Below, in pieces: positions 18,013-27,084 of a DNA stretch of 64,000 nucleotides (positions are counted from its first letter, which is position 1; every line of letters starts with the position of its first letter). A program made the position numbers and the translations under genes. Source of the stretch: Actinomyces sp. (GTDB lineage: Bacteria > Actinomycetota > Actinomycetes > Actinomycetales > Actinomycetaceae). Location of the stretch: assembly GCF_030524025.1 (NCBI RefSeq), contig NZ_JAUNHI010000007.1, forward strand, positions 32,501-96,500, read 5' to 3'. The notes under the pieces were generated by a model. The model was not told the origin of the DNA. It searched no databases and saw only the letters and a list, made by a program, of their open reading frames with translations.

Positions 18013-19088
18013 CGAACGACCCGACCGCGGCAGGGACCGCGGCCCCCGCCCCGCCCCGCTTCCTCAGCGACGAGGAGCTGATGAACGGGCCCAACGCCCT
18101 GGAGGACGAGGACCTCGACGCCGAGCCGGCTGCCTCGACCCGCGCCGAGATCATCGTGCCCCCGGTGCCCGAGGGCTTCCGCGCAGGCTTCGCCTGCCTC
18201 GTGGGGCGCCCGAATGCCGGCAAGTCCACCCTGACCAACGCCCTGGTCGGCACCAAGGTGGCCATCACCTCGGGGCGTCCCCAGACCACCCGCCACAATG
18301 TGCGCGGCGTCGTCCACCGCGAGCACGCCCAGCTCGTCCTGGTCGACACCCCCGGCCTGCACCGGCCCCGCACCCTGCTGGGCAAGCGTCTCAACAACCT
18401 CGTGCGCGAGACCCTCACCGATGTCGACGTCATCGCCCTGTGCATCCCGGCCGATGAGAAGGTCGGACCCGGGGACCGCTTCATCGCCCGGGACATCGCC
18501 GACCTGGGCACCCCGGTCGTGGCGGTGGTCACCAAGTCCGACACCGTGCCACGCGCCCGCCTGGCCGCACAGCTGCTGGCCGTCGACGAGCTGGGCGACT
18601 GGGCCGACATCGTCCCGGTCTCGGCGGTGGCCGGCGAGCAGGTCGACGTCCTGACCGAGGTTCTCATCTCCCACCTGCCGGCCTCCCCGCCGCTGTACCC
18701 CACCGGGGAGGTCACCGATGAGCCGCAGGCCGTCATGATCGCCGAGCTCGTGCGCGAGGCGGCTCTTGAGGGCGTGCGCGACGAGCTGCCGCACTCCCTG
18801 GCCGTCGTCGTCGACGAGATCGTCGACCCGCAGGCCGCCGACCACGACGGCTCCCAGGTCAAGGGAACCGGCCGCCGCCTGCAGGTGCGTGTCAGTCTCG
18901 TGGTCGAGCGCGACTCCCAGAAGGCGATCATCATCGGGCGCGGGGGAGCCCGCCTCAAAGACATCGGGGTCAGGGCCCGCCGGGGCATCGAGGAGCTCGT
19001 GGGCCGCAAGGTGTACCTCGACCTGCACGTGCGCACCGCCAAGGACTGGCAGTCCGACCCCAAGGCGCTGGCCCGGCTCGGGTTCTAG
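18009..19088 (+). CDS. era: GTPase Era
   Basis: 359 residues, with an unusually long, acidic and Pro/Ala-rich N-terminal tail of about 57 residues. The GTPase has G1 GRPNAGKST, G2 QTTRHN and G3 DTPGLH. G4 reads TKSD rather than NKxD; I recall the same Thr in other actinobacterial Era proteins, so it is not taken as a defect. The KH domain contains IIIGRGGARLKDIG. Era binds 16S rRNA and assists small-subunit assembly and cell-cycle checks. Last gene of the coupled phoH operon. Confidence 0.95.
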   Translation: MTNDPTAAGTAAPAPPRFLSDEELMNGPNALEDEDLDAEPAASTRAEIIVPPVPEGFRAGFACLVGRPNAGKSTLTNALVGTKVAITSGRPQTTRHNVRGVVHREHAQLVLVDTPGLHRPRTLLGKRLNNLVRETLTDVDVIALCIPADEKVGPGDRFIARDIADLGTPVVAVVTKSDTVPRARLAAQLLAVDELGDWADIVPVSAVAGEQVDVLTEVLISHLPASPPLYPTGEVTDEPQAVMIAELVREAALEGVRDELPHSLAVVVDEIVDPQAADHDGSQVKGTGRRLQVRVSLVVERDSQKAIIIGRGGARLKDIGVRARRGIEELVGRKVYLDLHVRTAKDWQSDPKALARLGF

Positions 19089-19106
19089 GACCGGTACAGG
19101 ACAGGC

Positions 19107-20894
19107 GTGCGTCGTCGCCCCAGGCCCCGGGCCCAGCCCGCCCGCCTGAGCGCAGCCGAGCTGCGCTCGGGGTGGCGGTGGCTGCGTGCCTTCCCCCTGC
19201 GCTCCTGGCGGCTTCTGCGCACGATGTGGGTCAAGGACCCCCGGCACAGCCTGCTCGTCGTCCTGGCCCTGGCCGCGCTGGCCGGCGTCCTGGCGGTCCT
19301 GGGCGCCGGCGGCACGGAGATCAGCGAGATCCTGGCCACCGTCGTCCTGGGCGCCCTCGTCCTGGCCGTCTCCCGGGACCACCGCACCGTGGGCGCGGTC
19401 GTCGTCACCGTCCTGTCGCTCAGCCTCGTGGGGACTCTGGCCGGACCGCGCTGGACGCCCGAGCCACTGACCACCGACATGACGCCGGTGACCTCCGATA
19501 CGCGAATCGGCGGGGACGTGCTGACCACCCCGGTGGGCGCCTACGAGATCGAGACCGTCACGGTCACGGTCACCCAGGCCGACGGGCGCACGGTGCCCGC
19601 CCTCCTGCGACGACCGGTGGGGGCGCGCACTCCCACCCCGGGGGTCGTCTTCCTCCACGGCGCGGGCACCCAGAGCATCGAGGGCTTCGCCGAGCAGGCA
19701 TCCGCCCTGGCCTCGGCCGGGATCACCACGCTCGTGCCGACCAAGCCGATGGAGGACTACTCGACCACGGTCCGGGACTACCCGGCCATGGCCGAGGACT
19801 ACCAGCGCTCGGTGGACTACCTGCGCTCCCTCGACGGCGTTGCCCCCGGGCGCGTGGGCCTGTACGCCGAGTCCGAGGGCGGCTACCCGGGGGTCGTCCT
19901 GGCCGCACGCGACCAGCGGACCGCCTTCCTCGTGCTGGCCTCGGCGCCGGTGGTCGAGCTGCGGCGTCAGGCGACCTTCGCCGCCGGCTCCTATCTCGAG
20001 CGCGTGGGGGTGCCCTCGCCCCTGCTCACCATCATCGCCCGGGTGCTGGGCAGCCAGGACATGCCGGGCGGCGGCTTCGACTACGCCGACTTCGACGCCC
20101 GTCCCTACGAGGAGCAGGTCAGCGCCCCGGTCCTCATGGTCTACGGCGCCGGCGACGACTCGATGCCCCTGGTCCAAGGGCCCCTGACAATCCGCCAGTC
20201 CCTGGCGGTCAACGGCAACACGGCGCTGACGGTGCGCTACTACGAGGGCGCCAACCACGGCCTCAAGCTGGGTGCGAGCACCGAGGGGGCCTTGGCGCCG
20301 GGCGTCGCCCGCGACCTGGCCCGCTGGGTCAACGGCCTGCCGATCACCGCCGAGGCCCTGCCCCACGTGGCCGGCGCGGCCCCCGTCCAGGAGTACTGGG
20401 CGCGGGCCCCCGGGCCCACCCGCTGGTACGCCTCAGGCGACCTCATGCTGGCGGCCCTGGCCCTGGGCCTGGGCCTCATGGTGCTGTCCACCGCCGTGTG
20501 GCTGGCGGGCCAGGGGCCGCGGCTGCGCGGCAGGCGGGGCCTGCACCTGCCCGACCCCCTGGGCCGGTGGACGGCCTCCCTGTGCCTGAGCGTCGTGGCC
20601 GCCTGGGTGCTCTACCTCGCCTACATCTGGGCGGTGGTCGCCCTGGCGATGAGCTACCGGACCAACCACTGGCTGTCCTACGGGGGATGGCTGCTGGCCC
20701 AGGCCACCGCGCTGGGCTCGGTCGTCCTCCTGGTCAAGCTCGTCCAACGGGCGCTGGCCATGCGCACCGGCCCGCCGGGCGCAACCGTGACGATCACCGC
20801 CCCGGGCCGGGTGGTCCTTGCCTCGGCGGTCACCGGCGCCGTCATTTTGCTCATCGCGCTGTCTTACTGGGGGCTGTTCCCCATGCTCGTGTGA
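19107..20894 (+). CDS. Membrane-anchored alpha/beta hydrolase (serine hydrolase)
   Basis: 595 residues. The N-terminal 120 carry an Arg-rich start and about three membrane helices. The hydrolase core (about 140-425) has the oxyanion block VVFLHGAG, a nucleophile elbow YAESEGG (Ser in a degenerate GxSxG), an acid in YGAGDDSMP and a His in YEGANHGLKLG. Four further helices close the C-terminus. I infer an extracytoplasmic hydrolase held between two membrane bundles; the substrate (peptide, ester or lipid) is unknown. GTG start 18 bp after era, so it may be cotranscribed. Confidence 0.75.
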   Translation: MRRRPRPRAQPARLSAAELRSGWRWLRAFPLRSWRLLRTMWVKDPRHSLLVVLALAALAGVLAVLGAGGTEISEILATVVLGALVLAVSRDHRTVGAVVVTVLSLSLVGTLAGPRWTPEPLTTDMTPVTSDTRIGGDVLTTPVGAYEIETVTVTVTQADGRTVPALLRRPVGARTPTPGVVFLHGAGTQSIEGFAEQASALASAGITTLVPTKPMEDYSTTVRDYPAMAEDYQRSVDYLRSLDGVAPGRVGLYAESEGGYPGVVLAARDQRTAFLVLASAPVVELRRQATFAAGSYLERVGVPSPLLTIIARVLGSQDMPGGGFDYADFDARPYEEQVSAPVLMVYGAGDDSMPLVQGPLTIRQSLAVNGNTALTVRYYEGANHGLKLGASTEGALAPGVARDLARWVNGLPITAEALPHVAGAAPVQEYWARAPGPTRWYASGDLMLAALALGLGLMVLSTAVWLAGQGPRLRGRRGLHLPDPLGRWTASLCLSVVAAWVLYLAYIWAVVALAMSYRTNHWLSYGGWLLAQATALGSVVLLVKLVQRALAMRTGPPGATVTITAPGRVVLASAVTGAVILLIALSYWGLFPMLV

Positions 20895-20992
20895 CCGGGC
20901 GCGCCACAGGGCCGGCCGCGATGCGGCATTGCGGGCCGGTGTGCGCGACACTGGTTGCCAACGCACCGGACCGATCAGCGAAGGACACCGCA

Positions 20993-23900
20993 ATGACGAC
21001 ATCTGCCGCCACCGCCGCCGGCACCCGCCCCTGCCCCGAGGACCTGTGGGAGCTCGGCGCCCGTGCCGTGGAGCGCGCCCGCGCCTGGGCCGACGCCTCC
21101 GTGGACGAGCCGACCCCGCGCACGGCCAAGCTGTTGTCGACCATCCTGGCCGACCCCGCCGGCCTGGCCTTCACGACCCGTTTCGTCGACGACGTCATCC
21201 GTCCCACTGACCTCGACGTCGCCGCCCGGGCCCTGACGCGCCTGGCCGCGGGCCGCAAGGACTTCCTGCCCCCCGCCCTGGCCGCCGCCATGGGCCTGGG
21301 CGGGGCAGCCGGGCGCCTGGCCCCGCGCACCGTCGCCCTGGCCGCGCGACGCACCTTCCGCGAGATCGTCGGCGACCTGGTCGTCGACGCCACCGACCGC
21401 GGCCTGGGGCCCGCCCTGGCCCGGCTGCGCGCCGGCGGCAACCGGCTCAATGTCAACCTCCTGGGGGAGGCCGTCCTGGGAGAGACCGAGGCGGCGCGGC
21501 GCCTGGCCGAGGTCTCCCGGCTCGTGGCCCGCCCCGACGTCGACTACGTGTCGGTCAAGGTCTCGGCCGTCACCGGCCCGCACAACCCCTGGGGCTTCGA
21601 GGAGGTCGTCGCCCACGGCGTCGAGGCTCTCACGCCCCTGTACCTCCTGGCCCGCGACCACGGCACCTTCCTCAACCTCGACATGGAGGACTACAAGGAC
21701 CTGGACCTGACCATCGCGGTGTTCACCGCGGTGCTGGACCAGCCCGAGCTGCGCGGTTACGAGGCCGGCATCGTCCTGCAGGCCTACCTGCCCGACTCCC
21801 TGGCGGCCATGGAGCGCCTCCAGCAGTGGGCGGCCGCCCGTGTCGAGGCGGGAGGCGCGCGCATCAAGGTGCGCGTGGTCAAGGGCGCCAACCTGTCGAT
21901 GGAGACCGTCGACGCCGAGATCCACGGCTGGGAGCTGACCACCTGGCCCACCAAGCAGGACACCGACACCGCCTACAAGCGCATGCTCGCCTGGGCGATG
22001 ACCCCCGAGCGCTCCCGCGCGGTCCGCCTGGGCGTGGCCGGCCAGAACCTCTTCGACATCGCCTTCGCCTACGAGCTGCGCGCCGCCCGCGGGCTGGCGG
22101 AGGGCGACGCCGTCGAGTTCGAGATGCTCTCGGGCATGGCCACCGAGCTCCAGGCGGTTGTGCGCCGCGACACCGGACACCTGCTCCTCTACGTCCCGGT
22201 GGTCGACCCCAAGGAGTTCGATGTCGCCATCGCCTACCTCGTGCGACGCCTCGAGGAGAACGCCGCCCCGGCCAATTTCATGTCCGGGGTCTTCGACATC
22301 GCCACCGACCCCGAGATCTTCGCCCGCGAGCGGGAACGCTTCCTGGCCTCCCTGGCCCAGGTCGACCCCGCCGCCGCGGTCCCCGGCCCCCGTCGTGTCC
22401 AGGACCGCCTGGCCGAGGAGGAGGCCGGCCCCGGCCAGGTCGAGGGCGCGGTGGCCGAGCAGGCGCGACGCCCCTTCGTCTCGACGCCCGACTCCGACCC
22501 GGCGCTGGCGGCCAACCGGCAGTGGGCGGCGCGGATCGCCCGGGCCGTGCCCGACTCGCGGCGCGGGGTGGCCGAGGTCGAGGCCTCCGCCCAGCGCCTG
22601 GCGCAGACCTCCGACGTCGACCTGCTCGTGGCCGACCTGAGCCGCGCGGCCGCCTCCTGGCATGAGCTGGGAGCCGAGGGCCGTGCCGCCATCCTCCACC
22701 GCGCCGGTGACATCCTGGCCGCCCGCCGCGGCCAGCTCATCGAGGTGGCCGCCTCCGAGGCCGGCAAGACGATCGACCAGTCCGACCCTGAGGTCTCCGA
22801 GGCCATCGACTTCTGCCACCACTACGCCGCCCAGAGCCTGCTGCTTGAGGACCCCGACTACATGCGCGGCTCGGTCCTGCGCCCCGTGGAGGTCACGGTC
22901 GTGGCCTCGCCGTGGAACTTCCCCGTCGCGATCCCGGTGGGCGGTGTGGCCGCGGCCCTGGCCACCGGCAGCACGGTCGTGCTCAAGCCCGCCCCGCCCG
23001 CACGGCGCTGCGGGGCCGAGATCGTGCGCGCCTTCCACGACGCGGGCGTGCCCGGCGACGTGCTGGCCCTGGCGGCCCTCGAGGACGGGCAGGTCTCCCA
23101 GCACCTGGTCACCCACCCGGGGGTCGGCAGGGTCATCCTGACCGGCTCCTACGACACCGCCCGGCTGTTCCGCTCCTGGCGCCCCGAGATGCACCTGCTG
23201 GGGGAGACCAGCGGGAAGAACGCCATCATCGTGACCCCCTCGGCTGACCCGGACCTGGCGGTGCGCGACACGGTGTCCTCCGCCTTCGCCCACGCCGGCC
23301 AGAAGTGCTCGGCCAGCTCCCTGCTCATCCTCGTGGGATCGGCGGGACGCTCGGCACGGATCGCCCGCCAGCTCGTCGACGCCACCGCCTCCCTGCGCGT
23401 GCGCGGCCCCGAGCACCTGGACTCCCAGGTCGGCCCCGTCGTCCAGCCCGACGACCCCAAGGCGCGCCGTGGCCTGACCCAGCTGGGTGTAGGCGAGCAC
23501 TGGGTGCTGCGGCCCGAGCACCTCGGCGGCGGGCTGTGGAGGCCCGGGATCCGCGCCGGGGTGGTGCCCGGCAGCGAGTTCCACTACACCGAGTACTTCG
23601 CACCCGTGCTGGGGGTCATGCGGGTCGAGACCCTGGCCGAGGCCATCGAGGCCGTCAACGCGGTCGACTACGGGCTGACCTCGGGGCTCCAAACCCTCGA
23701 CTCCTCCGAGCTCGAGCAGTGGCTGGAGTCGGTGCAGGCCGGCAACCTCTACGTCAACCGCGGCATCACCGGCGCCATCGTGCGCCGTCAGCCCTTCGGA
23801 GGGTGGAAGCGCTCGGCGATCGGCTCGACGACGAAGGCCGGCGGGCCGAGCTACCTCCTGGGCCTGGGCGACATCCTCGCCCAGCCGGACAGCCAGGCCG

Positions 23901-24556
23901 AGGACCCCGAGACGCACCTCGACCTGGCCGCCGCCCTCGACCCGCGGGTGGCTGCCATCTACGACGCCGTGCGCACCGACCTGGACCGCCACGATGTGGC
24001 GGGCCTGCGCCGCGCGCTGGAGGCCGACGCCGAGGCCTGGCAGTCCGCCTACGGGCAAGCCGTCGATGTCACCGGCCTGACCTGTGAGCGCAACATCCTG
24101 CGTTACAAGCCCACCGGGGTGATCGTGCGCGCCGCCGGCGGCACGGCCGTGGCCGACCTCGCCCGGGTCCTGGCCGCGGGCGTGCTCGCCGTTGGGCCCC
24201 TGCGGCTGTCGGTTGAGAGCGAGCCCGCTCCCGCTTTGCGTACCGCCCTGGAGGACGCCGGGGTGGAGGTGCGCGTCGACGCGCCGGCGGTGTGGGAGGC
24301 GCGCCTGACCGACCTGGCCGGCTCGGGCGCCCTGGGCGTGCGTGTGCGCGTGCTCGGCCCCAGGGACCAGGACCCGCAGGAGCGGTGGGACCAGGCGTGC
24401 CAGGCCACGGGAGGAAGCCCCGACGTCGCCCTCTACACCGGCGCGGTGACCGCCAACCCCCACAGCGAGCTGTTGCCCTTCGTGCGGGAGCAGTCGGTGA
24501 GCATCACCGCCCACCGCTTCGGCACGCCCCTGGACCTGGCCGCAGACATCCTGTAG
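20993..24556 (+). CDS. putA: Bifunctional proline dehydrogenase / L-glutamate-5-semialdehyde dehydrogenase
   Basis: 1187 residues. The FAD-binding proline dehydrogenase barrel (about 90-460) includes DYVSVKVSAV, FLNLDMEDYKDL, KVRVVKGANL and YVPVVDP. The aldehyde dehydrogenase half (about 560-960) has SPWNFPVAIP, the general base in LGETSGKN (Glu738) and the catalytic Cys in GQKCSA (Cys772). It oxidises proline to glutamate at the membrane face and channels the intermediate. About 200 extra C-terminal residues resemble a degenerate second dehydrogenase fold. No ribbon-helix-helix DNA-binding domain is present, so it should not self-regulate. GAAGGA precedes ATG 20993. Confidence 0.93.
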   Translation: MTTSAATAAGTRPCPEDLWELGARAVERARAWADASVDEPTPRTAKLLSTILADPAGLAFTTRFVDDVIRPTDLDVAARALTRLAAGRKDFLPPALAAAMGLGGAAGRLAPRTVALAARRTFREIVGDLVVDATDRGLGPALARLRAGGNRLNVNLLGEAVLGETEAARRLAEVSRLVARPDVDYVSVKVSAVTGPHNPWGFEEVVAHGVEALTPLYLLARDHGTFLNLDMEDYKDLDLTIAVFTAVLDQPELRGYEAGIVLQAYLPDSLAAMERLQQWAAARVEAGGARIKVRVVKGANLSMETVDAEIHGWELTTWPTKQDTDTAYKRMLAWAMTPERSRAVRLGVAGQNLFDIAFAYELRAARGLAEGDAVEFEMLSGMATELQAVVRRDTGHLLLYVPVVDPKEFDVAIAYLVRRLEENAAPANFMSGVFDIATDPEIFARERERFLASLAQVDPAAAVPGPRRVQDRLAEEEAGPGQVEGAVAEQARRPFVSTPDSDPALAANRQWAARIARAVPDSRRGVAEVEASAQRLAQTSDVDLLVADLSRAAASWHELGAEGRAAILHRAGDILAARRGQLIEVAASEAGKTIDQSDPEVSEAIDFCHHYAAQSLLLEDPDYMRGSVLRPVEVTVVASPWNFPVAIPVGGVAAALATGSTVVLKPAPPARRCGAEIVRAFHDAGVPGDVLALAALEDGQVSQHLVTHPGVGRVILTGSYDTARLFRSWRPEMHLLGETSGKNAIIVTPSADPDLAVRDTVSSAFAHAGQKCSASSLLILVGSAGRSARIARQLVDATASLRVRGPEHLDSQVGPVVQPDDPKARRGLTQLGVGEHWVLRPEHLGGGLWRPGIRAGVVPGSEFHYTEYFAPVLGVMRVETLAEAIEAVNAVDYGLTSGLQTLDSSELEQWLESVQAGNLYVNRGITGAIVRRQPFGGWKRSAIGSTTKAGGPSYLLGLGDILAQPDSQAEDPETHLDLAAALDPRVAAIYDAVRTDLDRHDVAGLRRALEADAEAWQSAYGQAVDVTGLTCERNILRYKPTGVIVRAAGGTAVADLARVLAAGVLAVGPLRLSVESEPAPALRTALEDAGVEVRVDAPAVWEARLTDLAGSGALGVRVRVLGPRDQDPQERWDQACQATGGSPDVALYTGAVTANPHSELLPFVREQSVSITAHRFGTPLDLAADIL

Positions 24557-24838
24557 CCCCTGTGGCCCCTGTGGTACTGAGCGGATCGGGGCCGTGGGGG
24601 GGCCGCCCCCACCGCGCGGGCGCCCCCCGCCCCCGGCCGCGCCCCCCCCCGGCGGGCCCGGGCCCGCACACCTCGTGTCCCCCGGGGGCCCCGTGTGTCA
24701 GTGGGGGGCGGGGGGCGGTGGCCCCCCCGCGTCCCCGGCGGGGCGCCCCACGGCCGCAGGCGGATCCCGCGCGAGGCGGGTGGCGCCCGGCCGGTCCGCG
24801 AGACCGGGGCCCGAGCGTGCCGGTGGTCGCTCCGTCGC

Positions 24839-24907
24839 CGAGATCGGGACATATGACACCCCGAGATCGGTAGATATGACACCGTGAGATCGGGACACAT
24901 GGCACGG
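24839..24907 (+). repeat. 23-bp intergenic tandem repeat, locus 2
   Basis: Three units in direct tandem: 24839-24861, 24862-24884 and 24885-24907. The first carries CGAGATCGGGACATATG, the second has TAGATATG in place of GACATATG, and the third starts TGAG and has ACACATGG. The drift between adjacent units shows the array is not recent. It lies between two same-strand genes, unlike the other three loci. Confidence 0.9.
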
Positions 24908-24994
24908 CGAGGCGCGGAGTGTCCTGGGGCGGGCGCTGCGTCACGGATCGGGCCGGGGCTCAGAACAGCGCGGGCACCCGCGGGCACGTCATGA

Positions 24995-25040
24995 CCGTGA
25001 GGTCGTCATCAAGCCCAGGAGTCTTCTGGCGACCTCACGG
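24995..25040 (+). other. 11-bp-arm stem-loop upstream of leuA promoter
   Basis: CCGTGAGGTCG (24995-25005) and CGACCTCACGG (25030-25040) are perfect complements around a 24-nt loop that itself can pair CCAG with CTGG. It lies before the leuA -35 box, so it is outside the leuA transcript. It may end incoming transcription or bind a regulator; unknown. Confidence 0.4.
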
Positions 25041-25086
25041 CCCTGGCGGCGCGATCGGATGACAGCGTGGCGCGCAGCGGCCCCGG

Positions 25087-25115
25087 GTGACACCGGGGCC
25101 GATGTGAGGTAGGTT
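25087..25115 (+). promoter_or_regulatory. Promoter of leuL-leuA
   Basis: GTGACA (25087-25092) and TAGGTT (25110-25115) with a 17-bp spacer. Initiation would fall at or next to GTG 25122, the first codon of the leader peptide, so the leader ORF is leaderless as is common in actinobacterial amino-acid operons. Confidence 0.7.
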
Positions 25116-25121
25116 CGCCTC

Positions 25122-25169
25122 GTGCGCGCAACAGTGAGCCTGCTGCTTAGTCGCCGCGGCGGGGCCTGA
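25122..25169 (+). CDS. leuL: leuA leader peptide
   Basis: A 15-codon ORF, MRATVSLLLSRRGGA, starts with GTG exactly where transcription should begin. Three consecutive leucine codons (CTG CTG CTT, 25140-25148) followed by SRRGG recall the leuA leader peptides I know from other actinobacteria. The 5' arm of the terminator starts at 25153, four bases after the Leu codons and inside this ORF, so a ribosome stalled for lack of leucyl-tRNA would cover it. Confidence 0.8.
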   Translation: MRATVSLLLSRRGGA

Positions 25170-25199
25170 CAAGGCCGGCACCCCGACCGCGGCTCTTTT
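25153..25199 (+). terminator. Transcription attenuator of leuA
   Basis: GCCGCGG plus CGGGG (25153-25164) pairs with CCCCG, a bulged A and CCGCGGC (25181-25193), followed at once by TCTTTT. This is the best intrinsic terminator in the window. It overlaps the end of the leader ORF, fitting ribosome-mediated attenuation of leuA by leucine supply. Confidence 0.8.
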
Positions 25200-25289
25200 G
25201 CGTTGCCAGCCACCGGGTCCCGGACTTCTCAGCGGCACGCAGGCCGCGCCGTCGGACCCGTGCTCAGCACACCCCCACAGGAGTACCCC

Positions 25290-27068
25290 ATGCGCACAGC
25301 ACGCCCAGCGCCGCAGCAGCCCTCCGGCATGCCCTACGGCAAGTACGTGCCCTTCATCGACACCGTCTCCACCGACCTGCCCGACCGCACCTGGCCGTCC
25401 CGACGGATCACCCACGCCCCCCGTTGGCTGTCGACCGACCTGCGCGACGGCAACCAGTCCCTCATCGAGCCGATGGCCCCGCAGGCCAAGCGGGCCGTCT
25501 TCGACCTGCTCGTGGCAATGGGCTTCAAGGAGATCGAGGTCGGCTTCCCGGCGGCCTCGCAGACCGACTTCGACTTCGTGCGCTCCCTGGCCGACGAGGG
25601 AGCGGTGCCCGAGGACGTGACGATCTCGGTGCTCACCCAGTCCCGCGGCGACCTCATCGACCGCACCCTGGACGCCTGCGTCGGTCTGCCGCGCGCCACC
25701 GTCCACCTCTACAACGCCCTGTCGCCGCTGTTCCGCGACGTCGTGTTCCGCATGAGTCGCGACGACGTGCGTGAGCTGGCCGTCGACGGCACCCGGCAGG
25801 TCATCGCCCGGGCCGAGAAGGTCCTGACCGAGGACACGATCTTCGGCTTCGAGTACTCCCCGGAGATCTTTGTCGACACCGAGCGCGAGTACGCCCTGGA
25901 GGTCTGTGAGGCCGTCATGGGCGTGTGGCAGCCCGAGGCCGACCGCGAGATCATCCTCAACCTGCCGGCCACCGTCGAGCGGGCCACCCCGAACGTCTAC
26001 GCCGACCAGATCGAGTGGATGAGCAGGAACCTGTCCCACCGCGACGCCGTGTGCCTGTCGCTGCACACCCACAACGACCGCGGCTCGGGCGTGGCGGCCA
26101 CCGAGCTGGGGCTGCTGGCCGGGGCCGACCGTGTCGAGGGCTGCCTGTTCGGCCATGGCGAGCGCACCGGCAACGTCGACCTGGTGACCGTTGCCCTCAA
26201 CCTCTTCAGCCAGGGGATCGACCCGATGCTCGACCTGTCCGACATCGACGAGATCCGCCGCACCGTGGAGCGCTCGACACAGATGGACGTACCCCCGCGC
26301 ACCCCCTATGTCGGTGAGCTCGTTTACACCTCCTTCTCCGGCTCCCACCAGGACGCCATCAAGAAGGGCTTCTTCGCCCGAGTCAAGCAGGTCGAGGCCG
26401 CCAAGGCCCAGGGGATGGACGCCGACGAGGCCGAGAACGCGGTGCCCTGGTCGATGCCCTACCTGCCCATCGACCCCCACGACGTGGGCCGCTCCTACGA
26501 GGCGGTTGTGCGCGTCAACTCCCAGTCGGGCAAGGGCGGAGTCTCCTACCTGCTCAAGCACACCCGCAACCTCGACCTGCCCCGTCGCCTCCAGATCGAG
26601 TTCTCCCGCATCGTCCAGCGCCACACCGACACCTACGGCGGCGAGGTCGACTCCGACAAGATGTGGACGATCTTCGCCGACGAGTACCTGCCGGCGGCCG
26701 CAGCGCCCGGCATCGAGCTGCCCACCTGGGGCCGCTTCGAGCTCAAGGCCGCGACGCTGACCTCCAGCGGCGAGGAGGACTCGGTGCTGACCGTCACCAT
26801 CGCCGACTCCGGGCAGCGTCGGCTGCTGACCGCCTCGGGCAATGGCCCGCTCGACGCCTTCGTCACCGCCCTGGAGCAGACCGGCGTCGAGGTCAGGATC
26901 CTGGACTACGCCGAGCACGCCCTGAGCCAGGGCCGTGACGCCTCGGCGGCCTCCTACGTCGAGTGCGAGGTCAACGGCCAGGTGCTGTGGGGCGTGGGCA
27001 TCGACCCGTCCATCACGACCTCCTCCTTCAAGGCCGTGATCTCGGCGGTCAACCGCGCCCTGCGCTGA
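25290..27068 (+). CDS. leuA: 2-isopropylmalate synthase
   Basis: 592 residues, the long actinobacterial LeuA2 type. [15 protein letters not shown] provides the metal Asp and the catalytic Arg; HTHNDRGSG gives the two metal histidines; [15 protein letters not shown] is the family signature. The C-terminal regulatory (LeuA dimer) domain, from about residue 460, senses leucine. It condenses acetyl-CoA with 2-ketoisovalerate, the first committed step to leucine. ATG 25290 has ACAGGAG upstream. Expression is probably set by the upstream attenuator and by feedback inhibition. Confidence 0.96.
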   Translation: MRTARPAPQQPSGMPYGKYVPFIDTVSTDLPDRTWPSRRITHAPRWLSTDLRDGNQSLIEPMAPQAKRAVFDLLVAMGFKEIEVGFPAASQTDFDFVRSLADEGAVPEDVTISVLTQSRGDLIDRTLDACVGLPRATVHLYNALSPLFRDVVFRMSRDDVRELAVDGTRQVIARAEKVLTEDTIFGFEYSPEIFVDTEREYALEVCEAVMGVWQPEADREIILNLPATVERATPNVYADQIEWMSRNLSHRDAVCLSLHTHNDRGSGVAATELGLLAGADRVEGCLFGHGERTGNVDLVTVALNLFSQGIDPMLDLSDIDEIRRTVERSTQMDVPPRTPYVGELVYTSFSGSHQDAIKKGFFARVKQVEAAKAQGMDADEAENAVPWSMPYLPIDPHDVGRSYEAVVRVNSQSGKGGVSYLLKHTRNLDLPRRLQIEFSRIVQRHTDTYGGEVDSDKMWTIFADEYLPAAAAPGIELPTWGRFELKAATLTSSGEEDSVLTVTIADSGQRRLLTASGNGPLDAFVTALEQTGVEVRILDYAEHALSQGRDASAASYVECEVNGQVLWGVGIDPSITTSSFKAVISAVNRALR

Positions 27069-27084
27069 GGCCGGCGCCGAACCG

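Larger units (their letters stand above)
24557..25086. other. 530-bp intergenic region with repeats and stem-loops
   Basis: No convincing gene. From 24590 to about 24800 the sequence is extreme G and C tracts: a 7-bp hairpin GTGGGGG/CCCCCAC (24594-24612) that may terminate putA, and runs of six G's separated by single C's (about 24705-24720) that could form a G-quadruplex. Three 23-bp repeat units follow (24839-24907), then a long stem-loop (24995-25040) before the leuA promoter. Confidence 0.5.

Noticed and set aside
18009..19088. Era G4 motif TKSD instead of NKxD as a defect
   Set aside because: I recall Thr at this place in other actinobacterial Era proteins, and all other motifs are intact.
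20975..24514. 1179-codon open frame antisense to putA
   Set aside because: It is a shadow created by high GC. The sense frame encodes a complete proline catabolism enzyme with all catalytic residues, and the antisense frame shows only low-complexity Gly/Ala/Arg sequence.
24839..24907. CRISPR array
   Set aside because: The 23-bp units are directly adjacent with no unique spacers, only two to three copies per locus, and no cas genes nearby.
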